NCBI GenBank assembly: GCA_034211115.1
Contig: JAXHTH010000200.1
Coordinates: forward strand, 1-36,422
From: JAXHTH01 sp034211115
GTDB lineage: Bacteria > Planctomycetota > Phycisphaerae > Phycisphaerales > SM1A02
Length of the DNA: 36,422 bases
Direction: 5' to 3'
The position numbers and the translations under genes were made by a program. Positions 1 through 8,938 of this stretch are shown piece after piece. A model generated the notes under the pieces. It saw only the letters and a list, made by a program, of their open reading frames with translations. It had not been told where the DNA came from and searched no databases. Every line of letters begins with the position of its first letter. Positions within the stretch are counted from its first letter, which is position 1.

Positions 1-2286
1 GCCGGCGATTGCAGCGGCGGCTGGCACACCGACGCCTTCGAGTTCCTCAAACCCGACGGCGAGACCGATCCCTGCGGCGACAGCGGCGCGGTGCCCGAGG
101 CCGACTTCCCCTACGGTAACGCGGAGCTGCCCTGCGATTGTCCCTATCCGCACGCCGCATTCCTCGACACCTGGTTCTTCGTGGGCGTCCCCTGGGAGAT
201 CGCGACCGTCGAGCAGATCAAGCAGGCGATCTACGAGCGCGGCCCCGTCGCGACCTGCGTGTACGCGAACGACTCGTTCATCGCTTACAACGGCGGCGTC
301 TTCAACGACTGCGAGGATCACTGGATCAACCACGTCGTCGTGCTCGTCGGGTGGGACGACAACGAGGGCACGGATGGCGTGTGGATTCTTCGTAACTCCT
401 ACGGCCCCGGCTGGGGCGAGGACGGCTACATGCGCATCGAGTACGGATGCTCGCGCATCGGATACGCGACCTGCTACCTCCTCCTGCACGACTGCAACGG
501 CAACGGCGTCCCCGACGAGGAGGACCTCGCCAACGGCACCAGCCAGGACTGCAACGAGAACGGCATCCCGGATGAATGCGACATCGCCGACGGGACGAGC
601 GAAGACTGCAACGGCAACGGCATTCCCGATGAGTGCGATATCGCCGACGGCGTCAGCCTCGACTGCAACGAAAACGGCCGGCCGGACGAATGCGACATCG
701 CCGACGGGACGAGCGAGGACTGCAACGAGAACAGCGTGCCCGATGAGTGCGATGTCGCCGACGGCACGAGCGAGGACTGCAATGAAAACAACCGGCCGGA
801 TGAGTGCGACCTCTGGGCGCCGCGCGAGACGGCCAAGGTGACCGCCTCCGACGGCGCGGAGGGCGATTACTTCGGCCGATGCGCGGCGATCAGCGGCGAC
901 GCCGCCATCGTCGGCGCGCATGATGATGACGATTCGGGACAGGATTCGGGCTCCGCCTACGTCTTCCGCCTTGAAGGCGCCGAGTGGATGCAGGACGCGA
1001 AACTGCTTGCTTCCGACGGGGCGGCCGGGGACGAGTTCGGCGCGGCCGTCGCCATCAGCGGCGACGTCGCCGTCGTCGGCGCGCGGGATGAAGATGCCGG
1101 CGGGGAGGACGCCGGGGCCGCGTACGTCTTCCGATTCGACGGCTCGGCGTGGAACGAGGAGGCGAAGCTGACGGCCTCGGACGGCGCGGCGGCGGACATC
1201 TTCGGGTGCGGCGTCGCCATCGACGGCGACATCATCATCGTCGGCGCGCAGGATGACGATGATCTCGGAGACGATTCCGGTGCGGCGTACATCTACCGCT
1301 TCGACGGCTCCTTGTGGGAGGAGGGGGCGAAGCTGCTGGCCTCGGACGGTGAGGCGGGCGACGAGTTCGGCTGCGCCGTCGCCATCAGCGGCGATGTCGT
1401 CATCATCGGCGCGAAGTCCGAGGGCGAGGGCGGCGCGAACGCCGGCGCGGCGTACGCCTACCGGTTTGACGGCTCGGAATGGGTCGAGGAGGCGAAGCTC
1501 GTCGCCTCCGACGCGCAGGCCTCCGATTACTTCGGCCACGCCGTGTCGATCAGCGACGAGGTGGTCGTCGTCGCCGCGGCGTGGAATGACGATCTTGGCG
1601 ACGGCGCCGGCGCGGCCTACGTCTATCACTTCGAGGAAGGTCTCTGGACCGAGCGGGCCAAGCTCCTCGCCTCCGACGGCGCCGACGGCGACAAGTTCGG
1701 CTTCGACGTGGGCGTCAGCGACGAGACGATCATCGTCGGCGCGCGATCCGACGACGATCTCGGCTCCAGTTCCGGATCGATGCACCTCTACCGCTACCTC
1801 GAACCCGACTGGGTCGAGGTGAACAAGTTCCTCGCCTCCGACGGCGCCGAGAGCGATCAGTTCGGCTATGCCGTCGCCATCGACGGCAACAACGGCATCG
1901 TCGGCGCGTACAAGGACGATGACCACGGCGACAGCTCCGGTTCGGCGTACCTCTATGACGGTCTCGCGGGCGCCGACTGCAACGAGAACGGCGTGCCCGA
2001 TGATTGCGACATCGCCGACGGAACGAGCGGCGACTGCAACGGGAACGGCATTCCCGATGAGTGCGACATCGCCGATGGCACGAGCCAGGACGAGGATGGC
2101 AACGGCATCCCGGATGAGTGCGTCTGCCTGGGCGACCTCGATGGCGACTGGCTCGTGAGCACCCCCGACCTGCTGCTGCTGCTCGGCGCGTGGGACACGC
2201 CGGACGGTGATCTCAACGACGATGGCACCACGAACACCGTCGATTTGCTCCTCCTTCTTGGCGCCTGGGGAGAGTGCCCCGAGTAA
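1..2286 (+). CDS. Papain-like (C1A) protease with Ca-type repeats, FG-GAP repeats and dockerin-like C-terminus, 5' partial
   Basis: The frame is open from base 1 to the TAA at 2284, so this is the last 761 residues of a longer gene. The ATG at 91 lies inside the protease domain and is not the start. Residues 1-165 carry late C1A landmarks: a GDCSGGW stretch, the catalytic His (codon 331-333, in NHVVVLVGW) and the catalytic Asn (codon 394-396, in RNSYGPGWG). The nucleophile Cys lies upstream of the window. Six 19-residue DCNxNGxPDEC repeats follow (490-813), then seven FG-GAP-like repeats of about 54 residues (835-1970; ASDG..GD.FG..VAISGD..IVGA), three more DCN repeats (1975-2124) and a dockerin-like pair of EF-hand loops (2125-2283) ending WGECPE. 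The family pattern points to a secreted, calcium-stabilised surface protein. The substrate is unknown. The domain calls are firm; any adhesive role is inference. Confidence 0.9.
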   Translation, partial: AGDCSGGWHTDAFEFLKPDGETDPCGDSGAVPEADFPYGNAELPCDCPYPHAAFLDTWFFVGVPWEIATVEQIKQAIYERGPVATCVYANDSFIAYNGGVFNDCEDHWINHVVVLVGWDDNEGTDGVWILRNSYGPGWGEDGYMRIEYGCSRIGYATCYLLLHDCNGNGVPDEEDLANGTSQDCNENGIPDECDIADGTSEDCNGNGIPDECDIADGVSLDCNENGRPDECDIADGTSEDCNENSVPDECDVADGTSEDCNENNRPDECDLWAPRETAKVTASDGAEGDYFGRCAAISGDAAIVGAHDDDDSGQDSGSAYVFRLEGAEWMQDAKLLASDGAAGDEFGAAVAISGDVAVVGARDEDAGGEDAGAAYVFRFDGSAWNEEAKLTASDGAAADIFGCGVAIDGDIIIVGAQDDDDLGDDSGAAYIYRFDGSLWEEGAKLLASDGEAGDEFGCAVAISGDVVIIGAKSEGEGGANAGAAYAYRFDGSEWVEEAKLVASDAQASDYFGHAVSISDEVVVVAAAWNDDLGDGAGAAYVYHFEEGLWTERAKLLASDGADGDKFGFDVGVSDETIIVGARSDDDLGSSSGSMHLYRYLEPDWVEVNKFLASDGAESDQFGYAVAIDGNNGIVGAYKDDDHGDSSGSAYLYDGLAGADCNENGVPDDCDIADGTSGDCNGNGIPDECDIADGTSQDEDGNGIPDECVCLGDLDGDWLVSTPDLLLLLGAWDTPDGDLNDDGTTNTVDLLLLLGAWGECPE
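490..813 (+). repeat. Six tandem 57-bp coding repeats (DCNxNGxPDECDIADGTS)
   Basis: Six in-frame units of 57 bp, 19 residues each, begin at 490, 547, 604, 661, 718 and 775; the last is shortened. Asp/Asn-rich spacing with paired Cys resembles thrombospondin type-3 or EF-hand-like calcium repeats common in Phycisphaerae surface proteins. Near-identity at DNA level makes copy-number change by slippage plausible. Confidence 0.9.
1975..2124 (+). repeat. Second block of the 57-bp coding repeat (about 2.6 units)
   Basis: Units start at 1975, 2032 and 2089, in the same protein frame as the first block, and directly precede the dockerin-like domain. The last unit replaces the DCN start with DED and runs straight into the C-terminal domain. 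Confidence 0.85.
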
Positions 2287-2398
2287 ACATCCAAACGTCC
2301 AAAAGTCAGAATGCCTGAAGACAGCAGGGCGCGACAGGGCGCTGCCCCGGCTTGACGCGCCAGCTCAAGGGCCACAGCGTGGAAGGGACGGATCGGCC

Positions 2399-2404
2399 GT
2401 ACAA
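2399..2404 (+). promoter_or_regulatory. Possible -10 element (TACAAT) of the 2420 gene
   Basis: TACAAT lies 15 nt before the ATG at 2420. No convincing -35 box or Shine-Dalgarno is visible, so if it is used the leader would be very short. The same hexamer occurs ahead of hypA and the sigma gene. The rest of the 2287-2419 gap shows nothing clear. Confidence 0.25.
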
Positions 2405-2419
2405 TCGGCGTCGTTGCCT

Positions 2420-2881
2420 ATGCCCCAGTGGCTGACCAGATTCAAACCGGAGGCCGCCCAGCGCGCGCACCTGCTGCTCGCCGCCGTGATGTGGGCGACG
2501 ATCGGCACGATGCTGTCTTTCTTCGGCGTGCGGTGGCTTCTGCACGCCGACTCCCCGCTGCTGATCTGGCTGATCATCGCGGCCGTCCTCCTCGGCGCGG
2601 TGAAGGCGGTCTTCGTCCTGCGGCGCGCTGCGCGGCGCGTCGTCAGCCGCATTCAGATGCGCGGCGATCATCGGTGCGTCGGCGGGTTCCTCTCGTGGCG
2701 CACGTGGATCGCGGTCGTCATCATGATGGGCGCGGGCTGGGTGCTGCGCCACGCGGGCCTCCCGCTGAGCGTTCTCGGCGTGATTTACCTGGCGATCGGC
2801 GCAGCGCTGCTCCTGGCCTCGAGTGTGTTGTGGCGCGCCTGGTGGAGACACACCGGCGAGGCGAGAACCGCGTCGCCCTGA
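2420..2881 (+). CDS. Small integral membrane protein of unknown function
   Basis: A 153-residue protein (MPQWLTRF start). The frame is open further upstream into the preceding gene, but 2420 is the first ATG after that gene's stop and falls just before the first hydrophobic segment. Four hydrophobic helices are visible at roughly residues 15-37, 44-63, 91-112 and 116-137. A basic linker (RRAARRVVSRI) follows the second helix, and a GGFLSWRTW motif precedes the third. It is convergent with the NfnB-like gene, with 9 bp between the stops. The pattern resembles short uncharacterised four-helix proteins I recall from other bacteria, but I cannot name the family, and no catalytic residues are evident. 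Confidence 0.7.
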   Translation: MPQWLTRFKPEAAQRAHLLLAAVMWATIGTMLSFFGVRWLLHADSPLLIWLIIAAVLLGAVKAVFVLRRAARRVVSRIQMRGDHRCVGGFLSWRTWIAVVIMMGAGWVLRHAGLPLSVLGVIYLAIGAALLLASSVLWRAWWRHTGEARTASP

Positions 2882-2890
2882 TCGCGCGGT

Positions 2891-4393
2891 CTACTTCGCC
2901 GGCGCCTCTTCCGCTTCCTCTTCGGCCGGGGATTCTTCCTCGTCCGTGAGCGGTTCGCCCATGACGTAGCGGTGGATGGCGCGGGCGGCGATCTTCGCCT
3001 GGCCCATGGCGCTGATGACCGTCGCGGCGCCGGAGACCACATCCCCGCCGGCGAAGACGCCCGGGATCGTCGTCTGCATCGTCTTCTCGTCCGCCACGAG
3101 CGTGCCCCACCGCGTCGTGTCCAGCTCCGGCGACGTCTGCGGGATCAGCGGGTTGGGGCTGTTGCCGATCGAGACGACCACGGCATCGGCGTCGATGATG
3201 AACTCGCTTCCCTCGACCGCCACCGGCCGGCGACGGCCTGAATCGTCCGGCTCGCCCAGCTCCATGCGCAGGCACTCCATCCCCACGACCTGGTTGTTGT
3301 CATCGACGAGGATGCGGGTGGGATTGGTGAGCAGGTTGAAGACGACGCCCTCTTCCTCGGCGTGGTGGATCTCTTCTTCACGGGCGGGCATCTGCTCGCG
3401 CGCCCGGCGGTAGACGACGGTGGATTTTGCGCCGAGGCGCAGCGCGCAGCGGGCGGAGTCCATCGCCACGTTCCCGCCGCCCACCGTGATGATGTGCTCG
3501 GCGCGGATGGGCGATGTGGCGTAGTTCGGGAAGTCGTACGCCTTCATCAGGTTGATGCGGGTGAGAAACTCGTTGGCGCTGAAGACGCCGATCGCGTTCT
3601 CGCCGGGGATGTTGAGGAACATGGGCAGCCCGGCCCCGGCCCCGACGAAGACGGCGTCGAAGCCCTCCTCGTTGAGAAGCTGGTCGACGGTCTCGGTCTT
3701 GCCGATGACGTAGTCGGTGTGGATCTCGACGCCCATCTTCTTGAGGTTGTTGACCTCGTACTGGACGATCTCCTTGGGGAGTCGGAACTGGGGGATGCCG
3801 TACATGAGCACGCCGCCGGTGAGGTGGAGGGCCTCGTAGATGACGACCTTGTGCCCGAGGCGGGCCAGATCGCCGGCCACGGTGATGCCCGCGGGCCCGG
3901 CGCCGATGATCGCGACCTTCTTGCCCGTGGGCGGGGCGAACTCCGGCTCCGGCAGCCCGCCGTGCTCGCGCACGTAATCGGCGGCGAAGCGCTCCAGCCG
4001 GCCGATCGCGACCGGCTCGAACTTCTTGCCCAGCACGCAGACCGCCTCGCACTGCGATTCCTGCGGACAGACGCGGCCGCAGACGGCGGGCAGCGCGGTC
4101 TGCTCGAGGAGCTTCGCCGCGGCCTCCTGGAACTTGCTCTCGGCGATGAGCTTGATGAAACCGGGGATGTCGATGCCCACGGGGCAGCCGGCCACGCAGA
4201 GCGGCTTCTTGCATTGCAGGCAGCGGTCGGCCTCGACGATGGCCGTCTCCGGCGCATAGCCGTAGGGCACTTCCTCGAAGTTGCGGGCCCGTCGCTTGGC
4301 GCTCTGCTCGGGCATGGGCTGCCGGGGCGGGCGCTGCTTCTTCGGCTTGGGCTTGGGCCTGGGCTGCTCGGCCTTCTTGTCCTTGTCTTCCAT
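2891..4393 (-). CDS. gltA: NfnB / GltA-type NADPH-dependent FAD, [4Fe-4S] oxidoreductase
   Basis: A 500-residue flavoprotein of the glutamate-synthase small subunit/NfnB/SudA family. The frame allows a GTG at 4411, but GAGGA ahead of the ATG at 4393 favours that start. The N-terminal Fe-S domain has Cys58, 61, 66, 70 and Cys105, 109, 115, 119 for two [4Fe-4S] clusters. A GAGPAG FAD motif lies near residue 164 and a GGGNVAMD nucleotide site near 305, followed by a VVYRR pair typical of NADP(H) binding. The GGDVVSGAATVISAMGQAK closing motif is present. Unusual are a Lys/Pro-rich N-terminal extension (about 35 residues) and an acidic tail. It is the last gene of the redox operon, 90 bp after the NfnA fusion, which supports an Nfn-like pairing over a glutamate synthase role. 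GltA alone cannot be excluded. Confidence 0.88.
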   Translation of the reverse strand: MEDKDKKAEQPRPKPKPKKQRPPRQPMPEQSAKRRARNFEEVPYGYAPETAIVEADRCLQCKKPLCVAGCPVGIDIPGFIKLIAESKFQEAAAKLLEQTALPAVCGRVCPQESQCEAVCVLGKKFEPVAIGRLERFAADYVREHGGLPEPEFAPPTGKKVAIIGAGPAGITVAGDLARLGHKVVIYEALHLTGGVLMYGIPQFRLPKEIVQYEVNNLKKMGVEIHTDYVIGKTETVDQLLNEEGFDAVFVGAGAGLPMFLNIPGENAIGVFSANEFLTRINLMKAYDFPNYATSPIRAEHIITVGGGNVAMDSARCALRLGAKSTVVYRRAREQMPAREEEIHHAEEEGVVFNLLTNPTRILVDDNNQVVGMECLRMELGEPDDSGRRRPVAVEGSEFIIDADAVVVSIGNSPNPLIPQTSPELDTTRWGTLVADEKTMQTTIPGVFAGGDVVSGAATVISAMGQAKIAARAIHRYVMGEPLTDEEESPAEEEAEEAPAK

Positions 4394-4483
4394 CTTCGGT
4401 CGTGTCCTCACAGGCGTGGGAAGGAAGATCGCGAGTCGTTCGTGGCGCCGCCGTCGACGGCGGGCGGCGCGGGTCGGTGTTGA

Positions 4484-7012
4484 TCAGGGGACCTCGGCGC
4501 AGACGCCCCCGCCGACGGTGAGACTGGTCAGGCCCGCGGTCGCTTCGCCGTTGCCCGCATGCTGCCCGGTCTGCGGGATCGCCTCGATCTCTTCGCGCTT
4601 GTAGGCGCTGCGGCGGGAGGCGAGCTCATCCCAGTCGACCTGGTGGCCGTCGAAGAACGGCCCGTCCACGCAGGCGAACTTCGTCTCGCCGCCCACGGAG
4701 ATGCGGCAGGCGCCGCACATGCCCGTGCCGTCCACCATGATCGGGTTGAGGGCGACCTGCAGCGGCACGCCCAGCTCGCGCGTCGCGTCGCAAACCATCT
4801 TCATCATGAAGGTGCAGCCGATGGCGATGAGCTGATCGGCCGCCCCGGCGCGGGCGAGGTCGGCGAAAACATCCTGCACGCCCGCCTTCCGTCCGCGACT
4901 GCCGTCTTTGGTCACGGTGATGACCTCATCGCAGAGGTCGCGCATCTCGTTTTCCATGTACAGCGTGTAGCTGCTGCAGGCCTCGACGACGGCGATGACG
5001 CGGTTGCCGGCCTCCTTGTAGGCGCGGGCGAGGGGATACATCGCGCCGATGCCGTAGCATCCCCCGCCGAGAGCGACGGTGCCGACCTTCTCAATCGTCA
5101 GCGGCAGTCCGAGCGGGCCGGTGACGTGCGCGAGCATGTCGCCGGCCTGGAGGGTGGCGATCTCGCCGCTGGAGCGCCCGACCTCCTCGATGACGAGCTT
5201 GATCGTCCCCGCCTCGGCGTCCCAGTCCACGAGCGTGAACGGCACGCGCTCGGAGGTCTCGGTGACCATGACGATGATGAACTGGCCGGGCTTCGCGTGG
5301 CGCGCCACCGCCGGCGCCTTCACCGTCAGCGTGTAGAAGTTCGGGACGACCTCTCCCTTTTCGAGGATGGGGAAACCGGTGGTCAGCTTCGGCGCGGGCG
5401 GCTTGGGCGAGGCGGGCAGGCCGATCTGCTCCAGCGCGGGGACCGAGTCGGCCATGAGATGACCGCGGAACCGCGCGGGGATCGCCTTGAGCACATCGCG
5501 CGGCGAGCGGCCGAGCGGCGCGGGCGCGGGATCGTCGGTGATGGCCGGCGTGATGTTGCCCGCCGCCTCGCACTCGAATCCCTCTCCGCCCATCGCGATG
5601 GCGAGATCGCGCACAATCGCCCATTCCGGCTGCGCCGCGCCGGGAGCGGGGATCGACTTGCCGAGATCGCGAATCTCATCGTCCGCGGTGCGGATGGTTC
5701 CCTCGACTTCGGCCAGTATCGCCGCGGGCAGGATCGCATCGGCCTTCGTGGTCGCCGCTGAGGGAAGGCAGTCGGCGACGACGACGCACTCGAGTTTCTC
5801 CAGGACATCCTCATCGAGGTAATCGCCGGCGACGAGGACGGCCTTGATCGCGCCGGACTGGAGATCGCTTTTCAGCGCTTCGTCGGCGATGTCCTCGAAG
5901 CCGCCATCGGCGGGGACGCGTCCCAGCCGGCCGCCCATCACATCCACCGCGAACCGTTCATAGAGGAACAGGTTCTCGCGTGTGTTTGCTTCGCTGACGA
6001 TGGCGACGAAGCGGCCGCCCTTGTAATCCTGGAGCCTTCCGGCGACGGACTGAACGGCCTCTTCCCAGTCGGCGGGGATGAGTTCGCCGTTCTCGCGCGT
6101 CATCGCGTGACGCAGCCGGCGGGTCGAGTACATGATCTGCGGATACGCGAATCGGCCGACGGCGCAGAGGCGCGCCTCGCGGTCGAAGGCGGTCATCTGC
6201 GTGTTGGTCAGCCGGTTGTCCTTCACCATCGCCTGCATCTCGCAGCCCTCGGGGCAGATCTGGCAGGCGGTGCGCCAGCCGACATCCGAGTGGCCGTACC
6301 AGCGGGCGTAGCGGTCGGTGAGCGTGCCGGTGGGGCAGATGTCGATGCACGCGCCGCAGAAGGTGCAGCCGCTGTCAACGAAGCTCTTGCCGAACGCGGC
6401 GCCGATCTTCGCCCAGCGCCCGCGGTTGGTGATACTGAGCGCCGGCTGGCCGTGAATCTTCTCGCAGATGCGCCAGCAGCGGCCGCAGAGGATGCACATG
6501 TTCAGGTCGCGGACCATGAACGGGTCATCGCGCTCGAGCATGAACCCGCAGTAGAGGGTGGGAAGATCGAGTTCCTGGGGCTGGCAGCCGTGCGTGAGGT
6601 CGCGCACCATGCACCCGTCTCGGTTGGAGCAGAACCCGCAGCGTGTGGAGCGGCCGGCCTTGGTGACCCCGGGCCGGAACGCCTCGCACGCCTCGCGGTC
6701 GTCGCACACGAGACACGAATTCGGATGACCCGAGAGCATCAGTTCGAGCACGTCGTTGCGCAGCCGCGTCAGGGCCGGGCTCTGCGTGCGCACGACCATC
6801 CCCTCCGCGGCCGGGGTGGTGCAGGAGGTGGGATAGCCGCGCACGCCGTCGATCTCGACAACGCACATCCGACACGCGCCATAGTCGGGCAGGTCCTCGT
6901 GCGCGCAGATGGTGGGGATGTCGATCCCCGCCGAGCGCGCCGCCTGCAGCACCGTGCGGCCGGCTTCCGTCGTGACCTGGTTTCCGTCGATGGTGAGGGT
7001 GATCATGTCCAT
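4484..7012 (-). CDS. NuoG/HndD-like Fe-S subunit fused to NfnA/SudB-type FAD/NAD module
   Basis: 842 residues in one uninterrupted frame. Residues 1-78: plant-type [2Fe-2S] domain (Cys36, 47, 50, 64). 80-160: NuoG-type His/Cys domain (His96, Cys100, 103, 109) with extra Cys125, 128, 134, 143, 155. 170-230: two [4Fe-4S] motifs (Cys173/176/179/183; 216/219/222/226). 245-290: Mo-oxidoreductase N-terminal cluster (Cys250/253/257/283). 300-480: a much-shortened molybdopterin-type fold with no visible Mo or W ligand. About 540-800: NfnA/SudB/dihydroorotate dehydrogenase B-like reductase, with FAD site RVPFTLVDW, NAD site GGGCYGIGAM and a C-terminal [2Fe-2S] motif (Asp761, Cys766, 769, 781). NuoF-like and NfnB-like neighbours suit both halves. 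The protein would wire the NADH module to an Nfn-type site. The electron partners are inference. ATG at 7006 is an alternative start. Confidence 0.88.
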   Translation of the reverse strand: MDMITLTIDGNQVTTEAGRTVLQAARSAGIDIPTICAHEDLPDYGACRMCVVEIDGVRGYPTSCTTPAAEGMVVRTQSPALTRLRNDVLELMLSGHPNSCLVCDDREACEAFRPGVTKAGRSTRCGFCSNRDGCMVRDLTHGCQPQELDLPTLYCGFMLERDDPFMVRDLNMCILCGRCWRICEKIHGQPALSITNRGRWAKIGAAFGKSFVDSGCTFCGACIDICPTGTLTDRYARWYGHSDVGWRTACQICPEGCEMQAMVKDNRLTNTQMTAFDREARLCAVGRFAYPQIMYSTRRLRHAMTRENGELIPADWEEAVQSVAGRLQDYKGGRFVAIVSEANTRENLFLYERFAVDVMGGRLGRVPADGGFEDIADEALKSDLQSGAIKAVLVAGDYLDEDVLEKLECVVVADCLPSAATTKADAILPAAILAEVEGTIRTADDEIRDLGKSIPAPGAAQPEWAIVRDLAIAMGGEGFECEAAGNITPAITDDPAPAPLGRSPRDVLKAIPARFRGHLMADSVPALEQIGLPASPKPPAPKLTTGFPILEKGEVVPNFYTLTVKAPAVARHAKPGQFIIVMVTETSERVPFTLVDWDAEAGTIKLVIEEVGRSSGEIATLQAGDMLAHVTGPLGLPLTIEKVGTVALGGGCYGIGAMYPLARAYKEAGNRVIAVVEACSSYTLYMENEMRDLCDEVITVTKDGSRGRKAGVQDVFADLARAGAADQLIAIGCTFMMKMVCDATRELGVPLQVALNPIMVDGTGMCGACRISVGGETKFACVDGPFFDGHQVDWDELASRRSAYKREEIEAIPQTGQHAGNGEATAGLTSLTVGGGVCAEVP

Positions 7013-7054
7013 CAGGCGACTCGCGGTTGATGATCCTGTTCGTGGCGGAGACGC

Positions 7055-8938
7055 TTACTCGGCGAGCGCCGGCTCGGAGCGGCCGTGCACGAGCACGGCC
7101 TCGTACCGGCAGACCGAGCGGCAGGAACCGCATTCGATGCACGCGGCGGTGTCGATCACGTGCGGCTGCTTCTTGTCGCCGGTGATCGCGTTGACGGGGC
7201 AGTAGACGACGCACACGCCGCATCCGGTGCACTTCTCGGGGTCGATCTCGAACTCGATGAGTTCGCGGCACACGCCGGCCGGGCATTCGTGGCGCTCGAT
7301 GTGCGCGCGATACTCGTCTTCGAAGTACCGCAGCGTGGTGATGACGGGGTTGGGCGAGGTCTGCCCCAGCCCGCAGAGCGAGCCCTGGGCGACCGCCTCG
7401 GAGACGCGCTTGAGCTTCTCGATGTCCTCCGGCCGACCTCGTCCTTCCGTGATGTCCGTGAGCATCTGGAGCAGGTGCTGGGTGCCCATCCGGCACGGGG
7501 TGCACTTGCCGCAGGATTCGCTTTCCGTGAAGGAGAGGAAGTAGCGGGCGACGTCGACCATGCACGATTCCTCGTCCATGACCACCATGCCGCCGGAGCC
7601 CATGATCGAACCGACCTCGGCGAGATGCTCGTAATCCACGGGGATGTCCAGGTGCTGGGCGGGGATGCAGCCTCCGGACGGACCGCCGGTCTGGACGGCC
7701 TTGAACGCCTTGCCGTCGGGAACTCCTCCGCCGATCTCCTCGATGATCGTCCGCAGCGGGATGCCCATCGGCACCTCGATGAGGCCGGTGTGGTTGATCT
7801 TCCCCGCGAGGGCGAAGGTCTTGGTGCCCTTGCTCTTTTCGGTGCCGAACTTCGCGTACCAGTCCGCGCCCTTCTCCATGATGGCGGAGACGGAGGCGAG
7901 GGTCTCGACGTTGTTGATGTTCGTGGGCTTGCCGAAGAGGCCGGACTGGGCGGGGAACGGCGGTCGCGGGCGCGGCATGCCGCGCTTCCCCTCGATGCTG
8001 GCGATGAGCGCCGTCTCCTCGCCGCACACGAACGCTCCCGCCCCCTTCTTGATGAAGATCTCGAAGTCGAAGCCGGTGCCGAGGATGTTGCTGCCGAGCA
8101 GGCCGCGCTCCTTGAGCCGGGCCAGTGCGATCTTCAGCCGCTCGATCGCCAGCGGGTACTCGGCGCGGATGTAGACGTATCCGGTTTTCGCCCCGATGGC
8201 GTAGCCGGCGATCATGAGCCCCTCGAGCATCGCGTGCGGATCGCCCTCGAGCACGGACCGATCCATGAACGCGCCGGGATCGCCTTCGTCTGCGTTGCAG
8301 ATGACGTACTTCTCGTCGCCTTCCGCCCGACGCGCGAAGGACCATTTGCGCCCGGTGGGGAAGCCCGCGCCGCCGCGGCCGCGGAGGCCGGAGGCGATCA
8401 TCTCCTCGATGACGTCCTCGGGCTTCATGCTCAGCGCGCGGCTCAGGCCTCCATACCCGCCGCGGGCGAGGTAGTGATCGATGTTGGTGGGATCGACGAC
8501 GCCGCAGTTGCGCATGACGATGCGCACCTGGTGGGCGACGACGGGGAGCTCGTTGAAGCGCGGCACACCGTCCAGCGCATCGCCTTCCATCACCGCCAGC
8601 GCCTTCTTCGTGACCGGCTCGCACTTGATGAGATGCGATTCGACGAGCATCTTCACGTTCGCGGGCTTGACGGACTGGTAGAGGACGCGCCGACCGTCGG
8701 GGCCGGCGATCTCGACCAGCGGCTCGGCGTAGCACAGGCCGATGCAGCCGATCTCGGTGAGGGCGACCTCCCCTTCCAGGCCGTGCTCGGCGAGCTGCGT
8801 CCTGAACGCCTCGAGCACGTCCAGCGCGCCGGCGGCGCGGCCGCAGGTGGCGGCGCCGATGAGCACCCGCGGCCGACCCGGTCGCGAAAACTCGTCCCAG
8901 GCGTTTTGCGCGTCGGTCTTCAGCGCTTCGAAATCCAT
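7055..8938 (-). CDS. nuoF: NuoF/HndC-like NADH-binding FMN, Fe-S subunit
   Basis: 627 residues, the size of the bifurcating-hydrogenase HydB/HndC type rather than the shorter complex I NuoF. An N-terminal thioredoxin-like region keeps only Cys32, 65 and 69. The FMN/NADH core has GRGGAGFPTG (187-196), CNADEGDPGAF (214-224) and GAFVCGEETAL (about 301-311). ESCGKCTPC (Cys476/479/482) plus Cys522 bind the N3-type [4Fe-4S] cluster. A C-terminal 2x[4Fe-4S] ferredoxin (Cys570/573/576/580 and 600/603/606/610) is typical of soluble hydrogenase or formate dehydrogenase partners. Its start codon overlaps the nuoE-like stop by one base (TGATG), so the two are translationally coupled. It would exchange electrons between NAD(H) and the Fe-S chain of the fusion subunit. 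Confidence 0.93.
   Translation of the reverse strand: MDFEALKTDAQNAWDEFSRPGRPRVLIGAATCGRAAGALDVLEAFRTQLAEHGLEGEVALTEIGCIGLCYAEPLVEIAGPDGRRVLYQSVKPANVKMLVESHLIKCEPVTKKALAVMEGDALDGVPRFNELPVVAHQVRIVMRNCGVVDPTNIDHYLARGGYGGLSRALSMKPEDVIEEMIASGLRGRGGAGFPTGRKWSFARRAEGDEKYVICNADEGDPGAFMDRSVLEGDPHAMLEGLMIAGYAIGAKTGYVYIRAEYPLAIERLKIALARLKERGLLGSNILGTGFDFEIFIKKGAGAFVCGEETALIASIEGKRGMPRPRPPFPAQSGLFGKPTNINNVETLASVSAIMEKGADWYAKFGTEKSKGTKTFALAGKINHTGLIEVPMGIPLRTIIEEIGGGVPDGKAFKAVQTGGPSGGCIPAQHLDIPVDYEHLAEVGSIMGSGGMVVMDEESCMVDVARYFLSFTESESCGKCTPCRMGTQHLLQMLTDITEGRGRPEDIEKLKRVSEAVAQGSLCGLGQTSPNPVITTLRYFEDEYRAHIERHECPAGVCRELIEFEIDPEKCTGCGVCVVYCPVNAITGDKKQPHVIDTAACIECGSCRSVCRYEAVLVHGRSEPALAE

Noticed and set aside
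91..93. ATG at 91 as the start of the first gene
   Set aside because: The frame is open to base 1 and encodes conserved C1A protease residues upstream of 91, so the gene is truncated by the window edge.
490..813. Regular 57-bp repeats as a CRISPR array
   Set aside because: There are no spacers; units are contiguous, in frame and translate into calcium-type protein repeats.
4484..7012. Formate dehydrogenase catalytic subunit
   Set aside because: The N-terminal clusters match, but the molybdopterin catalytic region is mostly missing and the C-terminal half is an NfnA-type reductase.
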